From contig JANYFH010000385.1 in assembly GCA_025362705.1 (NCBI GenBank), positions 1-8,510 of the forward strand: a stretch of DNA of 8,510 bases, read 5' to 3'. Positions 1 through 6,304 of this stretch are shown piece by piece (position 1 is the stretch's first letter; each line of letters starts with the position of its first letter). The notes under the pieces were generated by a model. The model worked only from the letters and a program-made list of their open reading frames with translations, was not told where the DNA came from and made no database searches. The stretch is from Betaproteobacteria bacterium. Lineage in GTDB: Bacteria; Pseudomonadota; Gammaproteobacteria; Burkholderiales; Usitatibacteraceae. A program made the translations under genes and the position numbers.

Positions 1-137
1 CCAATCATCACCACTTCACCGTGGGCGAAATTGATGAGCTGGATGATGCCGTAGACCATCGTGTAGCCCAATGCGACCACGGCATAGACGCATCCGAGTG
101 TCAGGCCATTGATGAGCTGCTGGAGGAAGGTATCCAT
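1..137 (-). CDS. livH: Branched-chain amino acid ABC transporter permease LivH, N-terminal fragment
   Basis: This is the first 45 codons of an inner-membrane permease subunit of a branched-chain amino acid (HAAT family) ABC transporter; the rest lies beyond the left edge. The visible part starts MDTFLQQLINGL and continues through a hydrophobic first membrane segment into GYTMVYGIIQLINFAHGE. That glycine-rich stretch ending in INFAHGE is highly characteristic of LivH and separates it from LivM. In the family LivH pairs with LivM to form the translocation channel, driven by LivG and LivF and fed by a periplasmic binding protein. The binding-protein gene lies directly upstream on the same strand with a terminator between them. 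The ATG at 137 is chosen because it matches the usual LivH start (MDxFxQQ); no strong Shine-Dalgarno sequence is visible before it. The substrate could be leucine-type amino acids, or amides and urea-like compounds, since paralogues vary. Confidence 0.93.
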   Translation of the reverse strand, partial: MDTFLQQLINGLTLGCVYAVVALGYTMVYGIIQLINFAHGEVVMI

Positions 138-171
138 TTGATTGCGATGTTACCGCATCGTTGTAGGAGGC

Positions 172-204
172 AAAAAAAAACGGCACCGTGTTCGGTGCCG
201 TTTT
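172..204 (-). terminator. Rho-independent terminator between the binding-protein gene and livH
   Basis: A perfect 8-bp stem CGGCACCG/CGGTGCCG (181-188 with 193-200) closes a 4-base loop. It is flanked by four T on one side and nine A on the other (172-180), so on the minus strand the hairpin is followed by a run of T. It lies 15 bp past the binding-protein stop codon and about 35 bp before the livH start. It should end most transcripts of the binding protein, with partial read-through into livH. The A/T flanks would also let it work in the opposite direction. Confidence 0.9.
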
Positions 205-219
205 CTTATAGTTGCGTGC

Positions 220-1476
220 TTATTTCTTTGGCGCTTCTGCTGGTTTTGCCGGTGCGGCCGCAGGGGCGGCGGCTGGAGCCGGGGCTGCCGCAGGTGCTGC
301 GAACGCGGTCGACACACCATTTTTCACGAACGACAGCGGTTTAAGTTTGCCGTCGACCATTTTGAAAATGGTGATCTCGGCATCCTTGCGGTCACCCTTG
401 GCATCAAACTCCACTTTGCCCGTTGCGCCCGTGAAGCTCACGTTAAAGATTTCCGGGCCGAACTTCGCGGGATCAGCCGAGTTGGCTTTTTTCATCGCTT
501 CCACCATGGCCATCGCGCCATCGTAGAAATACGGTGCGTACTGTTTTACTTCACCGTATTTGGCGTTAAACGCTGTCAGGAATTCCTTGCTTGCGGCTTC
601 TGAAGGCAATCCTGCCTGTGAACAGACAAAACCCTCAGCAGCAGGCCCGGACAGCTTGGACATTTCGGTGGTGCAGGCACCGTCGCCGAATACAAACACG
701 GCCTTGATGCCGAGTTCACGCGCCTGTTTGAGCAGTGGTCCGCCGGTTGCGTCCATGCCGCCGTGGAACACGACATCGGGATTCTTGCCCTTGATCTTGG
801 TGAGAATCGCTTTAAAGTCGGTTTCTTTGTCGGTAGTGCGCTCGCGGGCGATCGGATTTACCTTGGCAGCCTTGAGAGTCTTTTCGACTTCGTTCGCCAA
901 GCCTTCACCATAGGCAGTTTTGTCGTCGATCAGCGCAACTTTCTTGCCCTTGAGTTCATTGGCGATAAAGGTCGCCAGCGCAGGACCCTGCTGGTCGTCA
1001 CGGCCAACGGTACGAAACACGTTTTTGAGCCCGCGCTCGGTCAACGTCGGATTCGTCGCTGAACCGGAGATCACTGGAATGCCGGCCTTGCCGTAAATTT
1101 CCGAAGCTGGAATCGTGACGCCGGAATTCAGATGTCCAACAACCGCGACAACTTTCGCATCGACCAGTTTTTGCGCAACGGTGGTGCCGACTTTCGGGTC
1201 TGCCTGATCGTCCTCAGACATGAACTTGATGTTCAGCACTTTGCCGTCAATCATGATCTTCTTGGCATTGGTCTGGTCAACCGCCAGACGCACGCCGTTT
1301 TCGTCGTCCTTGCCCAGATGCGCGATGGAGCCTGTCAGCGGACCAGCGTGAGCGATTGTTACTGTCACGGTCGGCTCAGCAGGCGCGGCGGCGGCGGGTT
1401 TTGCCTCTTCCTTGCCGCAGCCAACGAGGCCGGCGGCAAACAGTGCGGCGAACACGAGTTTGTAGGAATTTTTCAT
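220..1476 (-). CDS. Branched-chain amino acid ABC transporter substrate-binding lipoprotein (LivJ/LivK type)
   Basis: This 418-residue extracytoplasmic receptor would capture branched-chain amino acids or related compounds and deliver them to the LivH-containing transporter encoded next. Residues 1-20 form a lipoprotein signal with lipobox LVGC (Cys20); residue +2 is Gly, so by the E. coli Lol rule it would sort to the outer membrane. An Ala/Pro linker (about 25-35) leads into a type I periplasmic-binding fold (Peripla_BP_6): AGPLTGSIAHLG at 44-55, ligand-pocket stretches GHLNSG (114-119) and SGSATNP (137-143), then NVFRTVGRDDQQG, typical of the LIVBP family. The C terminus (about 393-418) is an unusual Ala/Pro tail ending in KPAEAPKK. 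The ATG at 1476 has GGAG at 1485-1488. A good promoter (1586-1615) and terminators on both sides indicate its own transcription unit with possible read-through into livH. The exact ligand cannot be read from sequence. Confidence 0.95.
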   Translation of the reverse strand: MKNSYKLVFAALFAAGLVGCGKEEAKPAAAAPAEPTVTVTIAHAGPLTGSIAHLGKDDENGVRLAVDQTNAKKIMIDGKVLNIKFMSEDDQADPKVGTTVAQKLVDAKVVAVVGHLNSGVTIPASEIYGKAGIPVISGSATNPTLTERGLKNVFRTVGRDDQQGPALATFIANELKGKKVALIDDKTAYGEGLANEVEKTLKAAKVNPIARERTTDKETDFKAILTKIKGKNPDVVFHGGMDATGGPLLKQARELGIKAVFVFGDGACTTEMSKLSGPAAEGFVCSQAGLPSEAASKEFLTAFNAKYGEVKQYAPYFYDGAMAMVEAMKKANSADPAKFGPEIFNVSFTGATGKVEFDAKGDRKDAEITIFKMVDGKLKPLSFVKNGVSTAFAAPAAAPAPAAAPAAAPAKPAEAPKK

Positions 1477-1519
1477 CGGAACATCTCCAATTGGGAATGG
1501 TTGGGAAAGGGTTAAAAAC

Positions 1520-1537
1520 GGTCGAAAAGGTCGAAAA
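1520..1537. repeat. Two tandem copies of a 9-bp repeat in the binding-protein leader
   Basis: GGTCGAAAA occurs twice in direct succession (1520-1528 and 1529-1537). In the minus-strand mRNA leader this reads TTTTCGACC twice, about 45-60 bases before the start codon. It may be chance low complexity or a binding site; nothing else in the window repeats it. Confidence 0.5.
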
Positions 1538-1558
1538 ATCGGGGACGATAAAATGATA

Positions 1559-1581
1559 CGACAAGCATGAATTCGACAAGC
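1559..1581. promoter_or_regulatory. Direct repeat CGACAAGC x2 at the predicted transcription start (possible operator)
   Basis: CGACAAGC is present exactly at 1559-1566 and 1574-1581, with a centre-to-centre distance of 15 bp. It lies immediately downstream of the predicted -10 box of the binding-protein promoter, so a bound protein would block initiation. An operator role is inference from position only; no known regulator motif was recognised. Confidence 0.3.
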
Positions 1582-1585
1582 CGTA

Positions 1586-1615
1586 ATTATGTGAACCGAT
1601 ATTGGTGAATGTCAA
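1586..1615 (-). promoter_or_regulatory. Sigma70-type promoter for the substrate-binding protein gene
   Basis: On the minus strand a perfect -35 box TTGACA (1615-1610) is separated by 18 bp from CATAAT (1591-1586), a 5-of-6 match to the -10 consensus. Transcription would start near 1579, giving a leader of about 100 bases before the ATG at 1476. It is the best promoter match I could find in the window. Confidence 0.7.
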
Positions 1616-1659
1616 TGAAAAACAGGGGAAATTGAGGTTCTCGGAGGTGCTCGCCAGAC

Positions 1660-1690
1660 AAAAAAAGCCGACGCAATGGCCGGCTTTTTT
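1660..1690 (-). terminator. Rho-independent terminator after the cytochrome c gene
   Basis: AAAAAAGCCG (1661-1670) pairs with CGGCTTTTTT (1681-1690) around a 10-base loop; an alternative inner pairing GCC/GGC is also possible. On the minus strand the GC stem is followed by seven T (1666-1660). It lies about 20 bp past the cytochrome stop codon and should close the DUF255-cytochrome transcription unit. The A/T flanks would allow bidirectional action. Confidence 0.85.
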
Positions 1691-1709
1691 TATGTTCTGG
1701 AAGCAAAGC

Positions 1710-2024
1710 TTACTTGGTCTTAAGCACCGCTTCGATCATCGTTTTTAGTTCAGCGTCAGTAGGGGTGGGATTCGGCGGCATCGGGATTTGGCCCCAAACG
1801 CCCATGCCACCCTTGCGGACTTTTTCGGACAGCTTTTTTACTGCGTCCTTGTCGCCCTTGTATTTGGCAGCAACGTCCTTGTAGGAAGGTCCGACCAGTT
1901 TTGTGTCGTCAGCATGGCAGGCCGTGCAAGTGTATTTCTTGTGCAATTCGTCGATAGCAAGTGCGTTGCCAATGGTGAAAAGTGCGGCGCCAGCAAGAGC
2001 CGATGCGGTAAGTAGGCGTTTCAT
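1710..2024 (-). CDS. Small periplasmic c-type cytochrome (class I, c551/c552-like)
   Basis: This 104-residue soluble electron carrier has a signal peptide (residues 1-23, ending in ALA), leaving a mature protein of about 81 residues, close to the length of Pseudomonas c551. The single haem-c attachment motif is CTACH at 33-37, with Cys33 and Cys36 as thioether ligands and His37 as axial ligand. The second axial ligand is Met82 in GQIPMPPN, the classic c8/c551 loop, followed by a C-terminal helix (TDAELKTMIEAVL). In the family such proteins shuttle electrons in the periplasm, for example to terminal oxidases or denitrification enzymes; the partner here is unknown. The ATG has GGAGA at 2029-2033 with a short spacer. 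The gene starts 11 bp after the DUF255 stop codon, so it is probably cotranscribed, and it is followed by a strong terminator. Confidence 0.95.
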   Translation of the reverse strand: MKRLLTASALAGAALFTIGNALAIDELHKKYTCTACHADDTKLVGPSYKDVAAKYKGDKDAVKKLSEKVRKGGMGVWGQIPMPPNPTPTDAELKTMIEAVLKTK

Positions 2025-2035
2025 GTGTTCTCCGG

Positions 2036-4153
2036 TTAATTTGTGCGGGATGCGTGGTCAGTGTGGATTTTAGGCATTTTGAGCGCTTCTTGCAATTTCG
2101 GGATATCCGTCAATGGCGCATGGCAGGTAACGCCCTGGCAAACATAGGCGTTGACTTCCGCAGTCGCCGGTCGTGCCAGGGCTGGGGACAGGGAATCGAT
2201 GCCATTGGCGATTGCAAGCACGATGGTAGTCGGCGCGTAGTTGCCGGCAAGCGCGGTCGCGAAGGGTGGGAATTCGCTCGCGGGGCCTGCGAGTATCACG
2301 AGTCGCGGCGGCACCAATTGTTCTTCGAGTGCCATCAACAAGCTGCCGAATCCGGAGGGATGGTCTTCCATCTGTTCCAGAAAACAGGCGAGTGCCTTTT
2401 GCGAAGATTCGGCGTAGCGCAGATCGTTGGTGAGATGAGAGAGTCGTTGCAGAACCAATGCAGCGATACCGTTCCCCGAAGGCGTGGCATTGTCGTGCCC
2501 CGGTTTCGGTCGCTGGATCAATTGTTCGTGATCGTGACTGGTGAAAAAGAATCCACCATTGGCGCGGTCTTCAAACTGATCGAGCAGCACGTCCGCGAGC
2601 TGTTGCGCGAACGTGAGGTCTTCGGTTTGGAAATCTGCCTGCATCATTTCGATCAGCGCCTTCAGGAGAAAAGCGTAATCATCGAGATAAGCATTGAGGT
2701 GCGTTTTGCCGTCTTTGTGGGTTGCGAGCAGTCTTTGCGCGTCGGGATTCCACATGGTGGTGCGCACAAATGTGAGCGCACGGCGTGCGGAAGCGACCCA
2801 GTCCGCACGACCGAATACGCGACCGGCGTGCGCCATGCCCTCGATCATGAGCGCATTCCAGCTGGTGAGAATTTTTTCATCGCGGCCCGGGCGGATACGA
2901 GTCTCACGCGCTTCAAATAACTTCGATTTCCCTGAAACCAGCAGCGCATCGCATTGCGCAACCGGCAGGTCTAATTTTCTCACTACATCCGCGAGCGGTT
3001 CCGCCACGATCAAATTCCAGAAGTGGACTTCAAAATTGGCGGGCTGGTCTAGGCCAAAGTGGTGTGCCAGCACCTGGTATTCATCAGGGGCCAGCAATTG
3101 CTCGACCTGATGCAACGTCCACACGTAAAACTTGCCTTCGTGCCCTTCCGAATCGGCATCCAGTGTTGAAAAATACCCTCCAATTGCGTCGCTCGTGCTG
3201 GATTGCATTTCCCGCATCACCCAGGCCGCGGTCTGCTCGGCGGCGCGTTTGAATAGTGCTTTTTGTTCTTGGTCGTCGCTTACCAGCCAGGCATCGGCCA
3301 GCAATCTCAGCAGCGGGCCATTGTCGTAGAGCATTTTTTCGAAATGCGGAATCGCCCATTCAGCATCTACTGAGTAACGTGCAAAGCCACCACCCAGTTG
3401 ATCAAAAATGCCGCCCTTACACATGCGCTCCAGCGTGAAGCAGGCAATATGGCGTGCAGCATTTTGCATCTCCACGTTTCCAGCGTCAGCAAATCGGCGC
3501 AGGCAAAATTCGATCATCTCGGGATGTGGAAATTTTGGTGCTGCACCAAATCCACCGCGTTTGGCGTCGAACGAGCGCGCCATCTGTTGATATCCCGCAG
3601 TGATAATTGCCGGTGAAAAATCGGCCGACGTGCTGTGATCGACGTGTGGTGCCGGTCGATTAAGCGCCGCAATCAATTGCTCGTTTTGTGCGGTGATATC
3701 GTCCTGATGGTCACGATAATATTGCACTACACGGCGCAGCAAGTCGCCGAAGCCTGGCAAGCCGTAGCGCGCAGTTTTGGGGAAATAGGTGCCGCCAAAA
3801 AATGGCTTCATCTCTGGCGTAAGGAACATCGTCAGCGGCCAGCCGCCGGAACGCTGCGTCAGCATCGCGTGTGCGGTCTGGTAAATCTGGTCTATATCAG
3901 GTCGTTCTTCGCGGTCAACTTTGATGTTGACGAACAATTCGTTCATGACCGCTGCAATGCCTTCATCTTCAAACGATTCATGCGCCATTACATGGCACCA
4001 ATGACAGGCGGAATACCCGATCGAGAGCAGGATCGGTTTACCGGATTGGCGGGACAATTGCAGCGCCTCCGGCCCCCATTCCTGCCAGTGAACAGGGTTG
4101 CCAGCATGCTGTTGCAGGTAAGGCGACGTACTTTGTGCTAATTTGTTGGTCAT
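2036..4153 (-). CDS. DUF255 / YyaL-like thioredoxin-domain protein
   Basis: This 705-residue protein belongs to the widespread YyaL/SPATA20 family, whose biochemical role is not firmly established. The N-terminal thioredoxin-like domain (about 1-165) carries the family hallmarks: SPYLQQHAGNPVHW (10-23), SIGYSACHWCH (44-54) with the redox-type pair Cys50 and Cys53, NIKVDREERPDID (76-88), GGWPLT (103-108) and GGTYFP (120-125). From about 180 onward it has the (alpha/alpha)6-barrel region related to sugar epimerases, with GGFGAAPKFP (200-209) and IPHFEKMLYDN. A C-terminal pair Cys672/Cys677 also fits the family. No signal peptide is seen, so it is probably cytoplasmic. Length is full for the family. 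The ATG at 4153 precedes the conserved N terminus; only a weak purine stretch precedes it. It is divergent from the Trp-rich gene with 24 bp between them and is followed at 11 bp by the cytochrome gene. Confidence 0.93.
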   Translation of the reverse strand: MTNKLAQSTSPYLQQHAGNPVHWQEWGPEALQLSRQSGKPILLSIGYSACHWCHVMAHESFEDEGIAAVMNELFVNIKVDREERPDIDQIYQTAHAMLTQRSGGWPLTMFLTPEMKPFFGGTYFPKTARYGLPGFGDLLRRVVQYYRDHQDDITAQNEQLIAALNRPAPHVDHSTSADFSPAIITAGYQQMARSFDAKRGGFGAAPKFPHPEMIEFCLRRFADAGNVEMQNAARHIACFTLERMCKGGIFDQLGGGFARYSVDAEWAIPHFEKMLYDNGPLLRLLADAWLVSDDQEQKALFKRAAEQTAAWVMREMQSSTSDAIGGYFSTLDADSEGHEGKFYVWTLHQVEQLLAPDEYQVLAHHFGLDQPANFEVHFWNLIVAEPLADVVRKLDLPVAQCDALLVSGKSKLFEARETRIRPGRDEKILTSWNALMIEGMAHAGRVFGRADWVASARRALTFVRTTMWNPDAQRLLATHKDGKTHLNAYLDDYAFLLKALIEMMQADFQTEDLTFAQQLADVLLDQFEDRANGGFFFTSHDHEQLIQRPKPGHDNATPSGNGIAALVLQRLSHLTNDLRYAESSQKALACFLEQMEDHPSGFGSLLMALEEQLVPPRLVILAGPASEFPPFATALAGNYAPTTIVLAIANGIDSLSPALARPATAEVNAYVCQGVTCHAPLTDIPKLQEALKMPKIHTDHASRTN

Positions 4154-4177
4154 ATTCTTTCGCCCCTGGAGTTATAT

Positions 4178-4405
4178 ATGCCGCTAGCTGTCATTGCTGT
4201 AATTGTTTTCTTATTGAAAATTCTCGATATTCCACCGGTCGGCAATTGGAATTGGATATGGGTTCTGACGCCGTTTGGATTACTCATGCTTTGGTGGAAT
4301 GTCATCACGCCCATGATCGGCTGGGACAAGAAAATGGCTGAGAAAAAAATGGCGGCGGATATGAAAGAAGCGGAAGAAACCAAGCGCAAGAACCGCGGTT
4401 TTTAG
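4178..4405 (+). CDS. Small Trp-rich membrane protein (TIGR04438-like)
   Basis: This is a 75-residue protein of unknown function. It has a hydrophobic segment at about 2-16, a loop with Trp24, Trp26 and Trp28, a second hydrophobic segment (about 27-47) with the pair Trp39-Trp40, then Trp49 in GWDKKM. A highly charged, probably helical tail (50-75) is rich in Lys, Glu and Met. The six Trp, the two short membrane segments and the MGWDKKMAEKKM-like tail match what I recall as the betaproteobacterial 'small Trp-rich protein' family (TIGR04438); that name is from memory. The ATG has GGAG at 4168-4171 with a 6-base spacer. It is divergent from the DUF255 gene, so any promoter must overlap that gene's first codons, and it ends 8 bp from the stop codon of the convergent amidase. 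Confidence 0.85.
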   Translation: MPLAVIAVIVFLLKILDIPPVGNWNWIWVLTPFGLLMLWWNVITPMIGWDKKMAEKKMAADMKEAEETKRKNRGF

Positions 4406-4413
4406 CGCGTAGT

Positions 4414-5763
4414 TCAGCGCTTGGTTGCCAATGCCATTTCGATCGCCAGTCCGATCGCCTGCAAACGCTTGTCGCCCATCGTCTCACCGACGACCATCAG
4501 GCCGACGGGTGCGTCACCAAAGCGGTGACAGGGCAATGACCAGCAGGGCCGATTTAGCACGTTGAACGGCGCGCAGTTGCGTAACAACAAGCCATTCATT
4601 TTTAGAAAAACTTCATCCGACGATTCCATTTCTGCAATTGTCGGCGCGACGATGGGTGCCGCAGGCGCGAGTAGTGCATCAAAGCGCGCGGTCGTCAAGT
4701 TAGCCGATGTGATCAGCGATTGCCGCAGTTGCAACAAGTCAACGTAATCGGCAGCGTCGATATTGGCACCCAATAGCAACCGTTTGGCAACGCGTGGGTC
4801 AAACTCATCAACGTGCAATGCCAATCGCTCCCGGTGCAATGCATACGCTTCGATAGCGGAGAAATTGGCTTTCTTGCTGCCATCGTGTTCGCGTTGTAAT
4901 TCCGGGAAGTTGAATTCTTCAACGATGGCACCGGCTGCCGAAAGACAGTTAAGCGCATGCCCAAACGCATCCGCTACCTCGGGCGCCAGGCCGTCGAGGA
5001 GGATGGTTTTGGGAACGCCAAGCCGCATGCCCTTCAACGGGAACGCCGTTGGTGTTTCAGCGGTCGCACCTGCCATGATCGCGTCGAGCCACGCGCAGCA
5101 TGTGACTGAATTTCCAAGCGGCCCGATCGAATCGCGGGTGAATGAAAGTGGAAATGCGCCGTCCAGTGGAACGCGGGCCTGTGTCGGTTTGAATCCGGTG
5201 ATGCCGCACAGCGCGGAAGGAATGCGCACTGAGCCACCGGTGTCAGAGCCGATTGTTGCCGCCGCCATATCGTCGGTCACGCTCACCGCGCCGCCTGATG
5301 TCGAACCACCGGGAATGCGTCGGGTGGCGCGATCCCAGGGATTGAGCGGCGTGCCGTAGTGCGCGTTCATGCCGTGCGCGCCGTAGGCAAATTCAGTCAT
5401 ATTGGTGCGGCCAACGATGATCGCACCGGCGGCGCGCAAGCGTTGAATTGCAGGTGCATCGGCAGTGGCGGTTGGCGCATTGGCGAGTATTTTGGAGCCA
5501 GCACGTGTGATATCACTCTGAATATCGAAAAGATCTTTCACTGAAATCGGAATACCCGCAATCGGTGAAGTGACTTGCCCCAGGGCGCGCGCAGCGTCGC
5601 TGGCGCGCGCTGCGGTGATTGCGGCGTCGGCGTAAACTTTGATGAACGCCCGCGATCCTTCGCCGGCAGGATCAGCAATTTTTTCCAGACAGGCTTTCAC
5701 CAGTTTTTTGGCAGTGGTTCTGCCATTGGCAAGATCGGATGACAGTTCGGGCAGGGTTTTCAT
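4414..5763 (-). CDS. Amidase-signature family hydrolase
   Basis: This 449-residue cytoplasmic enzyme should hydrolyse a carboxamide to acid plus ammonia. The Ser-cisSer-Lys triad is intact: Lys76 in PISVKD, Ser154 in PGGSTSGG, and nucleophile Ser178 in GSDTGGSVRIP. The 24-residue spacing between the two serines is the one typical of the family. NMTEFAYGAHG (121-131), ALCGITGFKPT and RDSIGPLGNSV are further family signatures. It resembles stand-alone amidases and GatA, but no gatB or gatC is nearby, so a role in tRNA amidotransfer is unlikely; the substrate is unknown. The ATG at 5763 starts naturally at MKTLPELSSDL, though no clear Shine-Dalgarno precedes it. It is divergent from the TfoX-domain gene with 12 bp between starts and convergent with the Trp-rich gene (8 bp between stops). 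No terminator is evident. Confidence 0.93.
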   Translation of the reverse strand: MKTLPELSSDLANGRTTAKKLVKACLEKIADPAGEGSRAFIKVYADAAITAARASDAARALGQVTSPIAGIPISVKDLFDIQSDITRAGSKILANAPTATADAPAIQRLRAAGAIIVGRTNMTEFAYGAHGMNAHYGTPLNPWDRATRRIPGGSTSGGAVSVTDDMAAATIGSDTGGSVRIPSALCGITGFKPTQARVPLDGAFPLSFTRDSIGPLGNSVTCCAWLDAIMAGATAETPTAFPLKGMRLGVPKTILLDGLAPEVADAFGHALNCLSAAGAIVEEFNFPELQREHDGSKKANFSAIEAYALHRERLALHVDEFDPRVAKRLLLGANIDAADYVDLLQLRQSLITSANLTTARFDALLAPAAPIVAPTIAEMESSDEVFLKMNGLLLRNCAPFNVLNRPCWSLPCHRFGDAPVGLMVVGETMGDKRLQAIGLAIEMALATKR

Positions 5764-5765
5764 TT

Positions 5766-5771
5766 AGGGGA
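5766..5771 (+). promoter_or_regulatory. Ribosome binding site that fixes the GTG start of the TfoX-domain gene
   Basis: AGGGGA lies 4 bases before GTG at 5776. No ATG is available in frame before residue 26, which is inside the conserved domain, so this site decides the start. Confidence 0.7.
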
Positions 5772-5775
5772 ATAA

Positions 5776-6198
5776 GTGGCCAGACAAAATGAGTTTGTGA
5801 ATTATCTCTTGGAACTGCTCGCGCCGTTCGGCAATGTATCGGCCAGGGCAATGTTTGGCGGACACGGCGTTTACAAGGACGGCCTGATCTTCGGCCTCGT
5901 TATTGACGATGCTTTCTATCTGAAGGCCGACGACATAAATCGCCGCGATTTTGATGAATGCGGTCTGCTTCCATTCGTGTATGAATCAAAAAGCAAAGGC
6001 AGGCAAGTGTCACTCGGTTACTATCAATGCCCCGAGGATGCGATGGAGAGCGCGGCACTGATGGTGGATTGGGCAAAGAGTGCGTATGGTGCCGCGTTGC
6101 GTGCAGCGGCAAAGAAGCAGGGTGTAAAAAAGCGAGCAAGCAAGTCGCCACCGGAATCCGCTGTCGCACGACGGGCTCCCCGGCGCAAGGCAACGTAG
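5776..6198 (+). CDS. TfoX/Sxy N-terminal-domain protein
   Basis: This 140-residue protein has the TfoX N-terminal domain (about 5-100): a first helix, then MFGGHGVYKDGLIFGLV (26-42), YLKAD and, near the end, VSLGYYQCPED. Full-length Sxy/TfoX of gammaproteobacteria controls competence genes and carries a second, C-terminal domain that is absent here. Residues 109-140 are instead a Lys/Arg/Ala tail (KKQGVKKRASKS, RRAPRRKAT), probably disordered and able to bind nucleic acid. The role of such single-domain proteins is not established. The start is GTG at 5776, chosen because AGGGGA (5766-5771) lies 4 bases upstream and the domain begins at once; the gene leaves only 12 bp to the divergent amidase start. 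The last codon and stop lie inside a repeated element (6193-6250). Confidence 0.88.
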   Translation: MARQNEFVNYLLELLAPFGNVSARAMFGGHGVYKDGLIFGLVIDDAFYLKADDINRRDFDECGLLPFVYESKSKGRQVSLGYYQCPEDAMESAALMVDWAKSAYGAALRAAAKKQGVKKRASKSPPESAVARRAPRRKAT

Positions 6199-6250
6199 AT
6201 CGCCATTTCACGGGTGTCGTGGCGGCATTTCGGCCTGCAAGGTGCGCCAG
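6193..6250 (+). repeat. 58-bp intergenic repeat, copy 1
   Basis: The first 16 bases (ACGTAGATCGCCATTT) are identical to those at 7863-7878, and the last 10 (GGTGCGCCAG) differ by one base from 7911-7920. The 32-base middle has exactly the same length in both copies but matches at only about 15 positions. This copy begins inside the last codon of the TfoX-domain gene and supplies its TAG stop. It can form a small hairpin, CACG/CGTG (6209-6212 with 6218-6221), nested in CGCC/GGCG. The rest of the gap to OsmC (6251-6304) holds nothing I recognise. Confidence 0.6.
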
Positions 6251-6304
6251 TGCTAGTGTTTTTCCGCCCTGGATCTTCGTCATCTGCGGCAATGGGAATC
6301 GCCT

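Noticed and set aside
164..170. AGGAGG on the plus strand near the terminator
   Set aside because: No start codon with a real coding frame lies at a suitable distance; the next bases are the terminator A run.
142..603. Plus-strand open frames opposite the binding-protein gene
   Set aside because: Cys/Arg/Gly-rich translations from the complement of Ala/Pro codons; they run through the terminator hairpin and match no family I know.
2099..2140. CX4CH (Cys672 to His678) near the DUF255 C terminus as a haem-c site
   Set aside because: The protein has no export signal and a C-terminal cysteine pair is a normal feature of this family.
3635..4141. Long plus-strand open frame opposite the DUF255 gene
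   Set aside because: It is a shadow of the well-supported minus-strand protein, with no recognisable domain or RBS.
4404..4421. AGCGC/GCGCT hairpin between the convergent Trp-rich and amidase genes as a terminator
   Set aside because: Only 5 bp of stem, an 8-base loop, and no T run on the proper side for either gene.
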